A stretch of 64,000 nucleotides of DNA from Sipunculus nudus (Eukaryota > Annelida > Sipuncula > Golfingiida > Sipunculidae). Each line of letters starts with the position of its first letter. Within the stretch, counting starts at the first letter, position 1. A program made the translations under genes and the position numbers. The notes under the pieces were generated by a model, which was not told the origin of the DNA, searched no databases, and worked only from the letters and a program-made list of their open reading frames with translations. The stretch covers positions 48,181,327 through 48,245,326 of the forward strand of contig CM049308.1 of assembly GCA_026874595.1 (NCBI GenBank). Reading direction: 5' to 3'. Shown piece by piece: positions 49,000 to 60,300 of this stretch.

Positions 49000-50990
49000 T
49001 ATTAATATCAAAATAAATCATATTTTTTTTTTAGTTGGCTACCTTTTTGGATGTCCCATATGTTTAATTACGGGTTGAATGCGGGCTGACTTTTGTCAAA
49101 AATGCGGGGCGGGCGCGGGCTGAAAGCTAAATATGCGGGACGTGTGCGGGTCGATTTATTCTTTATAAGTGTGGGGCGATGCGGGGCGGGTTTTTATAAC
49201 TGCGGGGCGGGGCGGTTGCAGCCTGAAGGTTTGCTTTGCGGGGCGGGTGCGGGCTCTTAATTCTGGCCCGCGCAGGGCTCTGGTATACATGTGCATGGTT
49301 ATGGACAGAAGGTGCTGTAATATGAGTATGGTAATTGCTGCTACCTAAAGGCAGATGTAGGCCCTATGCTTCCCAGCCAACGCCAGTCTGGCGGAGCAAC
49401 TATGTACAAGGCCTATCTTATGCTGCTTTGGTAGATTCCGCAGTTTTTTTTTACCCACACAGAGCCTAAGGCCTGAAATTTGTCCAAAATCAGGTTCTGT
49501 TTTTAATGCTTACTTCATTGCCGCTTTATTAATAAATTCAAAAATTTTAGATATTAAATTTGAAAAACTAAATCTCATGAAAATGAATAATACAAATAAA
49601 ATTATGTTTCAATGTAATAACCACACTAAGGTTTGGCTGTCCTGTGCATAACACAATATTGAAACAAAAGGGAAAAGTATACATTAAATATAAACATATT
49701 TTCTAACTTTTCAACAAATGTAAATATGTAACTTTAGCAAGACAATTAACTAGCATTTCATTGAAAAGTATTTAAACATACCCAACTATATAGGTCAGTT
49801 AATTATATTTATATTAAAATAAATCAAATCTCTTTGCTCTCCTGTCGGATTTAATAAAAATATGTTCATATATGTGCACAAAACATGTGCATATTTTAAT
49901 TTAAACGCACTATATGTTATAAGTTATAGATCCGAAATGTTATGACACAATTTCATTTGATTTTGTCCATGAAATTGTGTTAATTATGTTATATTAGGAC
50001 TTATTTTGTCAACCTTATTCGCAGATCGCAGTATTATACATTCAAACTTGCCCGTGCCGTTTCAGTGGAAAATATATATTGCTATGCTGCTGACTTCAAT
50101 ACATGAAGGTAATGTATATATAAAAGTATTCAAAAGTTTAAATTAAACTAAGAGAATCTCAAATGTAGTATATATGTTTTAGACTATAAACAGGAAATGT
50201 GATTACACTTAATATTTAATTGAATTCTGTAAAGCAATTTAAGTTTAAGACTTACCTCATCATATTTAATGACAGGCCTATATCATTGCAACTTTAAATT
50301 TCCATATTTTTTAAAGATTTCAAATTAAAATTTAAGATTTAAGTAAAATGCTTCAATAAATACTAGACTTTTAAACTATTAATAAAAAATATAATGAATA
50401 CCCCCATGCCGGAACATACCCACCACAATTTTGCTGTGCTTCAGCTAAAAAACCTAATTAATGCTCATAATAAAAATTTTATTCGAGATTTATATAATTC
50501 AATAAATTATCTTCAAAATAATAGTGAATTTTAAGATTATAAACGAGACTTGTGACTAAATTGAAAATTTTACTCGACTGAGCTGATCGAATTGATGATT
50601 AGAACTTGTTTGCCAGTTTATGCCCAAAATAACAGAAAGGTTTTAAAATTAAGATGAATTTTTATGTTTAAAACTTGAAGGAGAAAATTGAAATAGTTTC
50701 TCAATAAAGTTATGCGGATTCAGCACATCAAATTTTTGAAAAATTGTAGATATGATTGAAATTAACACTTTACATTTCTCATGATAACACTTTCCAAGTG
50801 TGAACCCTGGTCATTATCCCATTATAGGCCTATGCCTATTTTATAAAATCTCTGTACCGATTTTTTTTTTTTTTTTAATTGTGTTGTGTGATGCCCCTTT
50901 TGGTTCGTTCTGCCCAACTGCACAACAGCTAGATACCATGATTTTATTGTAGTTTTGAAAGGCCTGTGTGTTTGCTTGAATGCTGGAGTG
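49000..50990. other. AT-rich intergenic DNA with a short GC-rich element end
   Basis: 49060-49281 is strikingly G-rich on the plus strand (runs such as GCGGGGCGGG, TGCGGGGCGGGC) and ends CGCGCAGGGCTCTG. On the minus strand that is CAGAGCCCTGCGCG, like a hAT terminal repeat; the matching other end is not seen. The rest is AT-rich with no gene. Confidence 0.5.
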
Positions 50991-51192
50991 CTATACAAAC
51001 AAAGGCTGGAGGCAAGGGGCTTCCCCAGCTTTCTGCCTCCACTTAATATTAATGAACTACGTCAGAGGAGCCTCGCTTTGGCTCGAAAGAGGTCACTGCC
51101 TTGTGACCAGCAACCGCTTAGGGATAAGGTCTAATGAATAATAAATAGATCTCATAAGTAGAGAAGGCTTTGTAGCGTTTATAGACATTCAG
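50991..51192 (+). promoter_or_regulatory. L3HYPDH upstream region
   Basis: More GC-rich than the flanks. It has a hairpin (GGAGGCA at 51008, TGCCTCC at 51034) and a CRE-like TACGTCA at about 51058. No TATA box could be fixed. Promoter assignment rests on position only. Confidence 0.3.
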
Positions 51193-51694
51193 ATGTCAGA
51201 ACTGGTAAGGGTGGGGCAAGCGGTAGACATGTCAGGGAGCATCTGTATAAAAACTACAGAAATGCACACGGGCGGAGAGGCGGTTCGAATTATTGAATCA
51301 GGTTATCCGAAACTCCAGGGTGATACGATTCTACAAAAACGGGCATTCGCAGAGTCCAAGCTTGATCACCTGAGAAAACTGTTGATGTACGAGCCACGTG
51401 GACATTACGACATGTATGGTGTACTGTTTGTGGAGCCTGATCTACCCCAGGCCGATGTTGCCGTGTTGTTCATGCACAACGGAGGGTACTCTGTGATGTG
51501 CGGCCACGCCGTCATCTCTCTGGGCCGGTACGTTATCGACCGAGGAATTGTGAAGCAAGTAACGGCTCCCGAAACTCCGGTTAACATCCAGTGTCCGTGC
51601 GGACTGGTGACAGCGTATGTACAATATGACCAGGAGAGGAAGACTACGGGAGGGGTCCGCTTCCACAGTGTGCCGTCGTTTGCGTTTGCTCTGG
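51193..51694 (+). CDS. L3HYPDH: L3HYPDH exon 1: trans-3-hydroxy-L-proline dehydratase
   Basis: First coding exon of a proline racemase-superfamily enzyme. The family member dehydrates trans-3-hydroxy-L-proline to pyrroline-2-carboxylate in the cytosol, using one catalytic Cys where racemases use two. Visible motifs: EMHTGGEAVRI (residues 23-33), a HLRKLLMYEPRGHYDMYG block (59-76), and MCGHAV with the likely catalytic Cys at residue 103; CPCGLVTAYV and RFHSVPSFAFAL follow. The second active-site position (Thr in dehydratase, Cys in racemase) lies in a later exon, so subtype is inferred from similarity to animal L3HYPDH. The frame ends at donor CTGG|GTAATT (51695), phase 1; the codons beyond it look unrelated. 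An alternative start is the Met at 51229. No later exon was recognised up to 64000. Confidence 0.93.
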
Positions 51695-52389
51695 GTAATT
51701 CTATGGTTTCTCTTCAGTTCACTTCAGACTCCACGAACACCCGTTGATGAGAGCACACCCCCAAAAATGAATCACATGCAAATTAATAGGGGGATCTATG
51801 CAAATGACCTAAAAACATCCAATTATGGTGCTTCCCTCATAAATCACCAAAGGACAGACCCACCCTAGCCTTCCAAGCATGCCTTGCCAGGCTGGTAGTT
51901 TTAACTTATGAACTTGTTTTCAGATATAGGCGAATATATTGCAAACTTTTTATTTATTCTCATATTTTAAATAGTTCTTTATATAAAGGTTTGCATTTAA
52001 TTTTAACACAAGGATTGTTCAGTTGCAAATAAGATCCATCAACGTTTGAAAAAAATCTGTTACATTTGGTACATGTAAAAAGATGGACACTGCTGAATCA
52101 ATAACAAAGAATACGATAATGATAAAATATATACCTAAATTGCACTTATTATGAAAGTCTGAGGAATGAGTGAGTTTTTATATACAAATTATTTCAGCCT
52201 AAAATTAAATATAATATATACTAAAACTGGAACTTCGAAAGAGATACGAGCATTATTTAGCTCTGTAATATACCGATCTCCTTATACCAATATATAAAAT
52301 TTATTGATTGTATCTAATGAACTTTTCCACGTAAAAATCTATTAAGCCCATATGTGATATATCTGGCAAATAATAATTTTCTTTGTTAG
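51695..52389. other. L3HYPDH intron 1, proximal part
   Basis: AT-rich, no exon seen. Intron 1 would have to run at least to 64000 if no later exon was missed. Confidence 0.5.
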
Positions 52390-52780
52390 CTCAGCTGAGT
52401 AAAATTCAACTAAGGCATAATTATGGCGCTTTGTCCGTCGTCCGTCCGTCTGTCTAGCCGTCTGGCCGTCCGTTAGCAGGGCACAAATCGTAACCGCTGA
52501 ATCTAGAAACCTGTAACTATAAATCCAAGTAGGTAAATAAAAAATCTCCTTGGAAACCAGATTATTAGGTCACTGCGACATTATCTCCCGAGTTTTGGGG
52601 CTTTTAAGTACCCTCGGGAATAATTAAAAATTTGATACAAAACCTTCAGTAACTTAATAATTGATGCATGGATTTTCATGAATCTTGCCATGAATATTGC
52701 CCATGACAAGTTTTGTCAGTTCCCAGAAACTAGTGGCGCCACCTGTATTTTTAGCTCAGCTGACTACAAGTCATCTGAGC
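52390..52780 (+). repeat. Copies of the AGCTCAGCTGA/GTCCGTCC repeat family
   Basis: A first copy starts near 52388 (TAGCTCAGCTGAG, then GTCCGTCGTCCGTCCGTCTG). A second head starts at 52751 (TTAGCTCAGCTGACTACAAG) and is split by the hAT element, resuming at 54099 with the GTCCGTCGTCCGTCC tract and body to about 54320. The same family is on the minus strand at 1900-3306. Confidence 0.8.
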
Positions 52781-54098
52781 CAGGGTTGGGCGAAACCCGG
52801 GTTTTAAGCATAAAGCTGCAGCCAAGTGGGTTTTTGTCGGTATACCCGGGTTTTACGGGTTTTATGGGTAATATAATGTCAGTTTGAAATTGAATATGAT
52901 TATATGCAGTGGTAATTATGATTCCGTGCTTTATATTTTGTTAATATAAAATAATATCAATAGCAGTGTCTGATATATAATACTTAACACATAAGGCAAT
53001 TAATTGTGACACACTTAACTGAAAAAAAAGACAAAATAATCATGAGTCTTTAGACACTGTGAAGACTTAGTTCTCATACCTCAGCCCATCATTTTCCTTT
53101 TTTTCAGGACTTTTCAGTAAACTTTGATAGCGGATAACTTTGTGGGTGTATAGACAAACTGATGTAGAAGTGGCTCCTGGCAACCAAAAACTGACTACTT
53201 GAAATCATTTTAATTCGGATTTTTTTTTCAGTGTGAACTTTAAATGTAGCATGGTCTTTTACACTAACTTCATTTACACTGTTAATTACAGTTATTATAT
53301 CAACATTTTTAAAAAATAAATTGATATATATATATATATATGAGACTTCTTAGATACATAATTCAGTAAGCATAATTCCACTCTGATGATATTGATGTTC
53401 AAGCGCAGGCTGACTGATATCCACTTAACTATAACCTGCTGATTCAGCCACCTATCTTGTGCAGTCACACCCCAGCCACAGCCTCTATTGTTTGTTACCA
53501 GTATTTATGGCCAGGTTGAAGGAGGTCTTGTGCACTTTTAATTGTTAGCAAATGTCCAGATGCAGATATCAGCTAGTTACGTGATTATTGGGAAGGGGAT
53601 TTCTCAGTTATCTTGATACAATTAAAATATCTCCTGTCAGTGTCAGGCTGTCATGGCTGGCTAGCCCTAATGTTTCTCCCATGTCAATGCACCTTGTCAT
53701 CTGTGCTGAATGGGACATCAATGCACATAATTAAAGTAAGACACACTGACATGGAAAAACGTGGCTCCCAAGCTGATGAATTCGATAGGGCTATGATAAA
53801 GAACTTTGACATGAAGAACTGATCACACCATTCATTTAAATTCACTTTTATGTACAGTTTTTGACTTGATTCTTTACAATTCAGTCTCATGTAAACAATA
53901 ATACTAACCTGTTAATATATGACAGGATTTCCTAATAAACATTACACTACTTTATACTTTGGAAATTATATATAAACATAAAAGTTTTCAGAAAAGTCCA
54001 TATCATATATTGCCCATAAAACCCATATGTGGGTTTTAACACATTTCCTGCCCGGATAAAAGGGAGTATTACCCGCCTGCATTACCCGCTCAACCCTG
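52781..54098. mobile_element. Non-autonomous hAT transposon, 1,318 bp, with 8-bp TSD
   Basis: Ends CAGGGTTGGGCG and CGCTCAACCCTG are imperfect terminal inverted repeats. Both sides carry ATCTGAGC (52773-52780 and 54099-54106), an exact 8-bp target duplication. Removing the element restores the ATCTGAGCTATAG phrase seen in the family copy at 1900-3306. No transposase frame inside, so it depends on enzymes from elsewhere. Confidence 0.9.
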
Positions 54099-54319
54099 AT
54101 CTGAGCTATAGTCCATTGTCCGTCGTCCGTCCTTCCGTTAGACTGGTAAGGTTTGAAACCGTTAGAACTACGAATCCAAAATTTGGCATACTGTTAGATG
54201 TCTCCAGGTTCTCCTTCCAAACCGAAAACTGGGTCACTGCGACTTGTTCCGTAGAAAAATTAAGGAAAATCCTCAATCTGTCATTGAAAACCCATTGTAA
54301 CACTTGAAGGTGGCCAAAC

Positions 54320-56400
54320 ATTAAAACCACTGGTGTTATTTTGATCACGTTTGGCCGTGGGATTTGCTTGGCAGCTGCCCTTCGGCAGAAATAGTTTTCT
54401 GTCAAAAGGGCAGATATACCCTGAAAACTGCGATAAAATGTATATATAATAGTAAATCAATTTAAATTTGATACAGCAAATACAGCAGTAATATAACAGC
54501 AATGAAAGTGAACAAGGTGTAAACGTGTAACAGAATATTTTACCCGTACTTCATTAATTCCTCGCCTCGATGACTTGCACAACAAGGTATCTCTGAATAG
54601 ATCTGTACTAGGGTTCAAAATGTTTACGTACTTGCTTTGTACATGCATGTACATGTCAAACGTACACGTATTTGAAAATTAATCAAGTACTTTTTCAATA
54701 ATGATCAGGCATGTTATCATATTAGCATTATAACTGACGAATATCCCATTGCACTGGTTCGCATTAGGCCTATAAGCCTTGTTCTTGATCTCACAAGGAT
54801 TTGCAGATGATTTTATTTTGCGTCGTATGCGAGTGTCAGAATTATATGAATGAAGGCACTTTTTGATTCCCGTTGCAAGTGAAGAGGAATAAGAAAAATG
54901 GTAATAAATGAACTCTTTAATAATGGTGAATGCCTGTTAAAGTAGTAGAATATTTTAAATGGATATATAAAATTATAAATACATTTGTATATGTAAAACT
55001 GTATTTATTTGAAAGATGAAACCATATATTAGACGTCGGTTAACCTCTATTATGCGAATTTATTAAGCTCAAATATAATTAACCACGTATGACCTATTTG
55101 TAAAACGTTAACTGGCCAAAGGCTTTGGGTTATTTTTTTCTATTTGTTTTTGGTTTAAAAACTAGGTCACTTTTGTTTGCTTTTAATGTCAGTTAACAGA
55201 TGCACTGCTTAATCATTTAATACAAAAAACTGTCTCAGACAACAACTTTTAAATTTGCATCTGACGTATCATACTCGGATATATAACAGCAACTTAAGGC
55301 CATATACGAATATTTGTAATATTACTCTTGGACAATAAGGCTTATTTTTCAATATATTTTTTTCTGGTCACTTTCTTCATTTTTTTTAAATCCTCTTGTA
55401 AATAACGTATTTTACTTTTTTTTAATTAATGCCTGAGCGAGCATTGTTGATCTGTATCTTGTCTACGTCTAAACAAGAAACGCATGTACGCGGTCAAGAA
55501 ATTGTCAGTTTACTTTAAAGGCTATTAATAAAATGAAATACATTTATACACATACCAAACATCTGATTTGTGGGGATCGTGCGTTAGACATCGTCAGTTG
55601 CAGTTCCCATTAAATAGGCCCGCGTCATTTGCTTTATATACCAACAGTGCAACCGTGACCGTAGCCGTAAAATTATAACCACCGCAAGCGACACGATGTC
55701 AGTGAATATTTTTCCGCCAAAACAGTCATGACTGAAGTCACGTGGGTGATTTTTTCAACAAACCTCATCGGTTCTCTGTCTATGACACGTGACCGCTTTG
55801 CCGATCACAAGAGCGTTTGCGTGCAGGGGAAGCACGTGTTTATGCAAATTAAGGTGTCACATGGTTTAAATGGCAACATTGGACGGTTGACAGTATGAAT
55901 GTCGAGAGAACTTTCATTTAATGCGATAGCGACGAGCTTCCGCATGAGAATCAAATTAGAACCATTTCTAATTGCTCGATATTTTTTCAGGCTGTTTCGT
56001 CCGAGTAACTAAACTTGGTAGCGTTTTCCCGGCAGTTTAATTTCTCCTCTCGTGCATGATCGTACCGATCGTTCCACGTATTTAGGCACAATCAAACTAA
56101 TTTTTAAGGCCCAAATTAAACGATCGGCAACGTCTCTAATACCTTTTATTATGGAAATTAAGAGCATCTAAGAATGTAAAAGAAAAGCTTTTTTTGTAGC
56201 ACATTAAGGCAGACTTTTACGGGCCAAAATGCGCTTGCGGCATGCAGATCATACAAAAAAGTCAATTTGCAGATTAGTCAAATAAAGTTTTCCAGTCGCA
56301 TACAAAAGTTCGGCCGGCCTGGTTAGCCCCAACTCAGATTTTTTAAGGATGACCTCTATAGTCTCTATGTAGTGTTTTCAAACGTCTGTCGGACGTTATT
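54320..56400. other. Intronic/intergenic DNA, no gene recognised
   Basis: Pieces of dispersed repeats only: a GGTTCGCATTAGGCCT phrase at about 54757 recurs at 57851 and 62279; a GGCAGAAATAGTTTTCTG phrase at about 54384 resembles 58321. The rest is AT-rich. Confidence 0.45.
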
Positions 56401-56407
56401 ATTTTAA

Positions 56408-57214
56408 AATTTGTCAATTTTAAAGGTCGGCGGGCGGAATAATACATATTTAAATATAAAATCTAATTTTATATATTTTTAGCGAACCTGTGAGCTTATG
56501 CGATGGCGCAGCGTCGTCTGTCCATCGTCAGCCGTCCGCCGTCCGCCGTCCAGGGCTGGCTTTCCGCCGTCCATGGCTGTAAGTCAGAAACTGTCTGAGC
56601 TAGCAGCTCCAAATTACATGTAAGAATTAGTCACATGTGAAACTTGGTGCCCTGGAGCTTATTATTGGGTATCTGCATTAATTTAGATTTTATAGAGAAA
56701 AAGATTATAAACCTTTAAAAATCTTCTTCTCTGAAACTGTCCTGCCAAATTGTCCAATATTTCACAGAAATGATCCCTAGCTAGAGCTATAATCACCAAA
56801 TTTTATACCAAAAATTTGTCAATTTTAAAGGTCGGCGGGCGGAATAATACATATTTAAATATAAAATCTAATTTTATATATTTTTAGCGAACCTGTGAGC
56901 TTATGCGATGGCGCAGCGTCGTCTGTCCATCGTCAGCCGTCAGCCGTCCGCCGTCCAGGGCTGGCTTTCCGCCGTCCATGGCTGTAAGTCAGAAACTGTC
57001 TGAGCTAGCAGCTCCAAATTACATGTAAGAATTAGTCACATGTGAAACTTGGTGCCCTGGAGCTTATTATTGGGTATCTGCATTAATTTAGATTTTATAG
57101 AGAAAAAGATTATAAACCTTTAAAAATCTTCTTCTCTGAAACTGTCCTGCCAAATTGTCCAATATTTCACAGAAATGATCCCTAGCTAGAGCTATAATCA
57201 CCAAATTTTATACC
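56408..57214 (+). repeat. 405-bp tandem duplication of repeat family 2
   Basis: Copies at about 56408-56812 and 56813-57214 are almost identical (for example GGTCGGCGGGCGG at 56425 and 56830); one visible change is CCGTCCGCC to CCGTCAGCC in the Pro/Val-like GC-rich tract. Each contains the GCGCAGCGTCGTCTGTCC head also found at 6440-6490. Confidence 0.9.
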
Positions 57215-57391
57215 AATGTTTGTCACATATATCATATCTGATTTTGAGGTATTGGTGGCGCCACCTACATTGATGTGTTTTTTACAAGCGAAAATGTAAT
57301 TTTAAACTCTTCTAGCTTATACACTGATTTATGATGAAACTGTTAAGCTGATTAGTTTAAACTTTACAAGAATTATTCTATGGTAGGGTTC

Positions 57392-60300
57392 TGCCAGTTT
57401 TATAAGAATAGATTGGGTAAATACAGTTTAAAAAAACATTGTAGCCAATTGAAAAAGGCTTTCTGTATTTGAAAACAAATTTGACAACATGCTAAGTTTC
57501 AGCCACCAAGTCAAGAGGTCACTCAGTACAAACAGGTGGGGTCCAGACATCACCATGGCAACTGACCAGGCTCGGGGGGGGGTGTCTAGACAATGTGTCT
57601 AGACGTCTAGACACAGCCTGCCACTTAATCCATGCCTCACTTCACCCGTCCCACTCTGATTTCTGCAGATACACATAGTCGCTTGTCGAGACTACCCATA
57701 TTCTAGTTTTAAAATGTCCTAGTCTGAAACTTGCAGGTCCGAAATGCCATTTTGCTGAAATCATAATGACTTAGGTAGATATGGAGGACTTAAAAGGATC
57801 AATATTAAATTTTAAAAATAAACCTCCATTCATACTCCCAAACCTTGCACAGGTTCGCATTAGGCCTGTATGCCTTGTTTTTCAATTTGGGCATTTTAAA
57901 GGTTGGCGCTGTTTGAAAAATTAAAAAAAAAGCCTCACATATACCTGAAAATTTCAAGTCAAGAACAGCCCTGTGACTATACCACCTAACAATAGTTATT
58001 ATAAATTCTCTTAGTCATAAATTTGAGCAAATTTGGTTTTATGCAAAGTGCTGTTTTCAGCTGGCAAATTATACCAGTTCATATAATGTTGCTTAATCCT
58101 CCCCCTTTCCCTGCCTAGAACATGCAAACCTCGCTTGTTACAGAAAATGAAGAGGCACATTGGGCATTATTTCATTGACTTAATTGAATTAAATGACTAT
58201 CATTTCTTAATATAGTAATAAATGTTTGTATTCAAGGCGGCTTTTGATTAATAAAGATTAAAATCTTTTGTTTAAATACAAAATATATTTTTTTGATAAT
58301 TTAATCTGCCATTTCTGCCCGGCAGAATGGTTTTCTGCCTTATTACTGCCATCGACAGGGCAGATACCATATATAGTGTACCTTTCTGCCCGGCAGAAAA
58401 CTAACCCTGTGTACTGCATAAGTTTTTACTATATATTTCCTATTTACATGTGGAAAATTAAGTCAATATTGCGTAATTTACAGAAATTACGGAACCAAAC
58501 ATGTACTCAGTCAGAACAGCAGGTAACATATTTCACTGTAGCTAGAGAGCTTATATTCTAGTATTTTACAATGTTTCTACTAAATGGGTTTAGTGTAAAC
58601 TAAAAATTAGATCAGTATTTTGTATATTTTTTGTAAGTTATTAGCCTAAATGCCAGTTTTATAAGAATAGATTGGGTAAATACAGTTTAAAAAAACATTG
58701 TAGCCAATTGAAAAAGGCTTTCTGTATTTGAAAACAAATTTGACAACATGCTAAGTTTCAGCCACCAAGTCAAGAGGTCACTCAGTACAAACAGGTGGGG
58801 TCCAGACATCACCATGGCAACTGACCAGGCTCGGGGGGGTGTCTAGACAATGTGTCTAGACGTCTAGACACAGCGTCTAGACGTCTAGACAATGTTTAGA
58901 TGCAGAATTCCTAGATTAATGGAACTATATCTTTCAACTGTTTGAAAAAACTTGGTTTGCATTTTAAGCGAATTGGGTTTATCATCAGGTCACATGTGAA
59001 CTGCTGCGCCCTCATTTTTGGTTGACCTCTGACCTTTCCTCGCTGCCCAGCGTCCATTTGTGCGTCTGTTTCCACATATAAACCCGCATATCTTGGGAAC
59101 CGTTTGACCGATCAGGCTAAAAGTTTTGCACAAATGTAGCCCTTTGATAGCTTTATAACATACACTAAAAATGGTGGCGCCACCTGCAACCATTTTTGCA
59201 CAGCGTCAATCTGTTCATCTGCCTTGGGATAATATCACTCATATCTCAGCAGTGGTTTGACTTATTCACCTGAAATTTTGCAGGTTTATACATCCTGGAC
59301 AGCCTTCTTGATTTTATGACAGGTAGCGCCACCTACTTTCACGTTTACTCTGCAGACATCCAAGCTCATATCTCGGGAACCGCTCGACCGATCGGGCCAA
59401 AACTTTGCATGTGTATAGATCTCACATAGCTCTTCATCATTGGCAAAACTGGTGGCGCCACCTGCAACCACTTATGCACAGCGTCCATCTGTTCATCTGC
59501 CTTGGGATAAAATCACTCTTATCTCAGCAGTGGTTTGACTTATCCACCTGAAATTTTGCAGGTTTATACATCCTGGAAAGCTTTCTTGATTTTATGACAG
59601 GTGGCGCCACCTACATTCAGGTTTACTCTGCAGACATCCAAGCTCATATCTCGGGAACCGTTTGACCGATTGGGCCAAAATTTTGCTTGTGTATAGGTCT
59701 CACATAGCTCTTCATCATAGGCAAAACTGGTGGCGCCACCTGCAACCATTTATGCACAGCATCCATCTGTTCATCTGCCTTGACATTAAATCACTCATAA
59801 CTCAGCAGTGGTTTGACTTTTCCACCTGAAATTTTACAGGTTTATACATCCTGGACAGCTTTCTCAATTTTATGACAGGTGGCGCCACCTACATTCAGGT
59901 TTACTCTGCAGACATCCAAGCACATATCTCAGGAACGGTTTGACCGATTGGGCCAACATTTTGCCTTTGTATAGATCTCACATAGCTCTTCATCATAAGC
60001 AAAACTGGAGGCGCCACCTGCAACCACTTATGCACAGCGTCCATCTGTTCATCTGCCTTGGGATAAAATCACTCATATCTCAGCAGTGGTTTGACTTATC
60101 CACCTGAAATTTTGCAGGTTTATACATCCTGGAAAGCTTTCTTGATTTTATGACAGGTGGCGCCACCTACATTCAGGTTTACTCTGCAAACATCCAAGCT
60201 CATATCTCGGGAACCGCTCGACCGATCGGGCCAAAACTTTGCATGTGTATAGATCTCACATAGCTCTTCATCATTGGCAAAACTGGTGGCGCCACCTGCA

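Noticed and set aside
51695-51747. End of the L3HYPDH open frame after the donor
   Set aside because: Residues after SFAFAL do not resemble the family, and a GTAATT donor sits exactly at the break.
58268-58561. 97-codon open frame present twice (also 62696-62989)
   Set aside because: Its identity is due to the recent block duplication, it has no domain, and it lies in repeat DNA with GGCAGAA/TTCTGCC terminal-like motifs.
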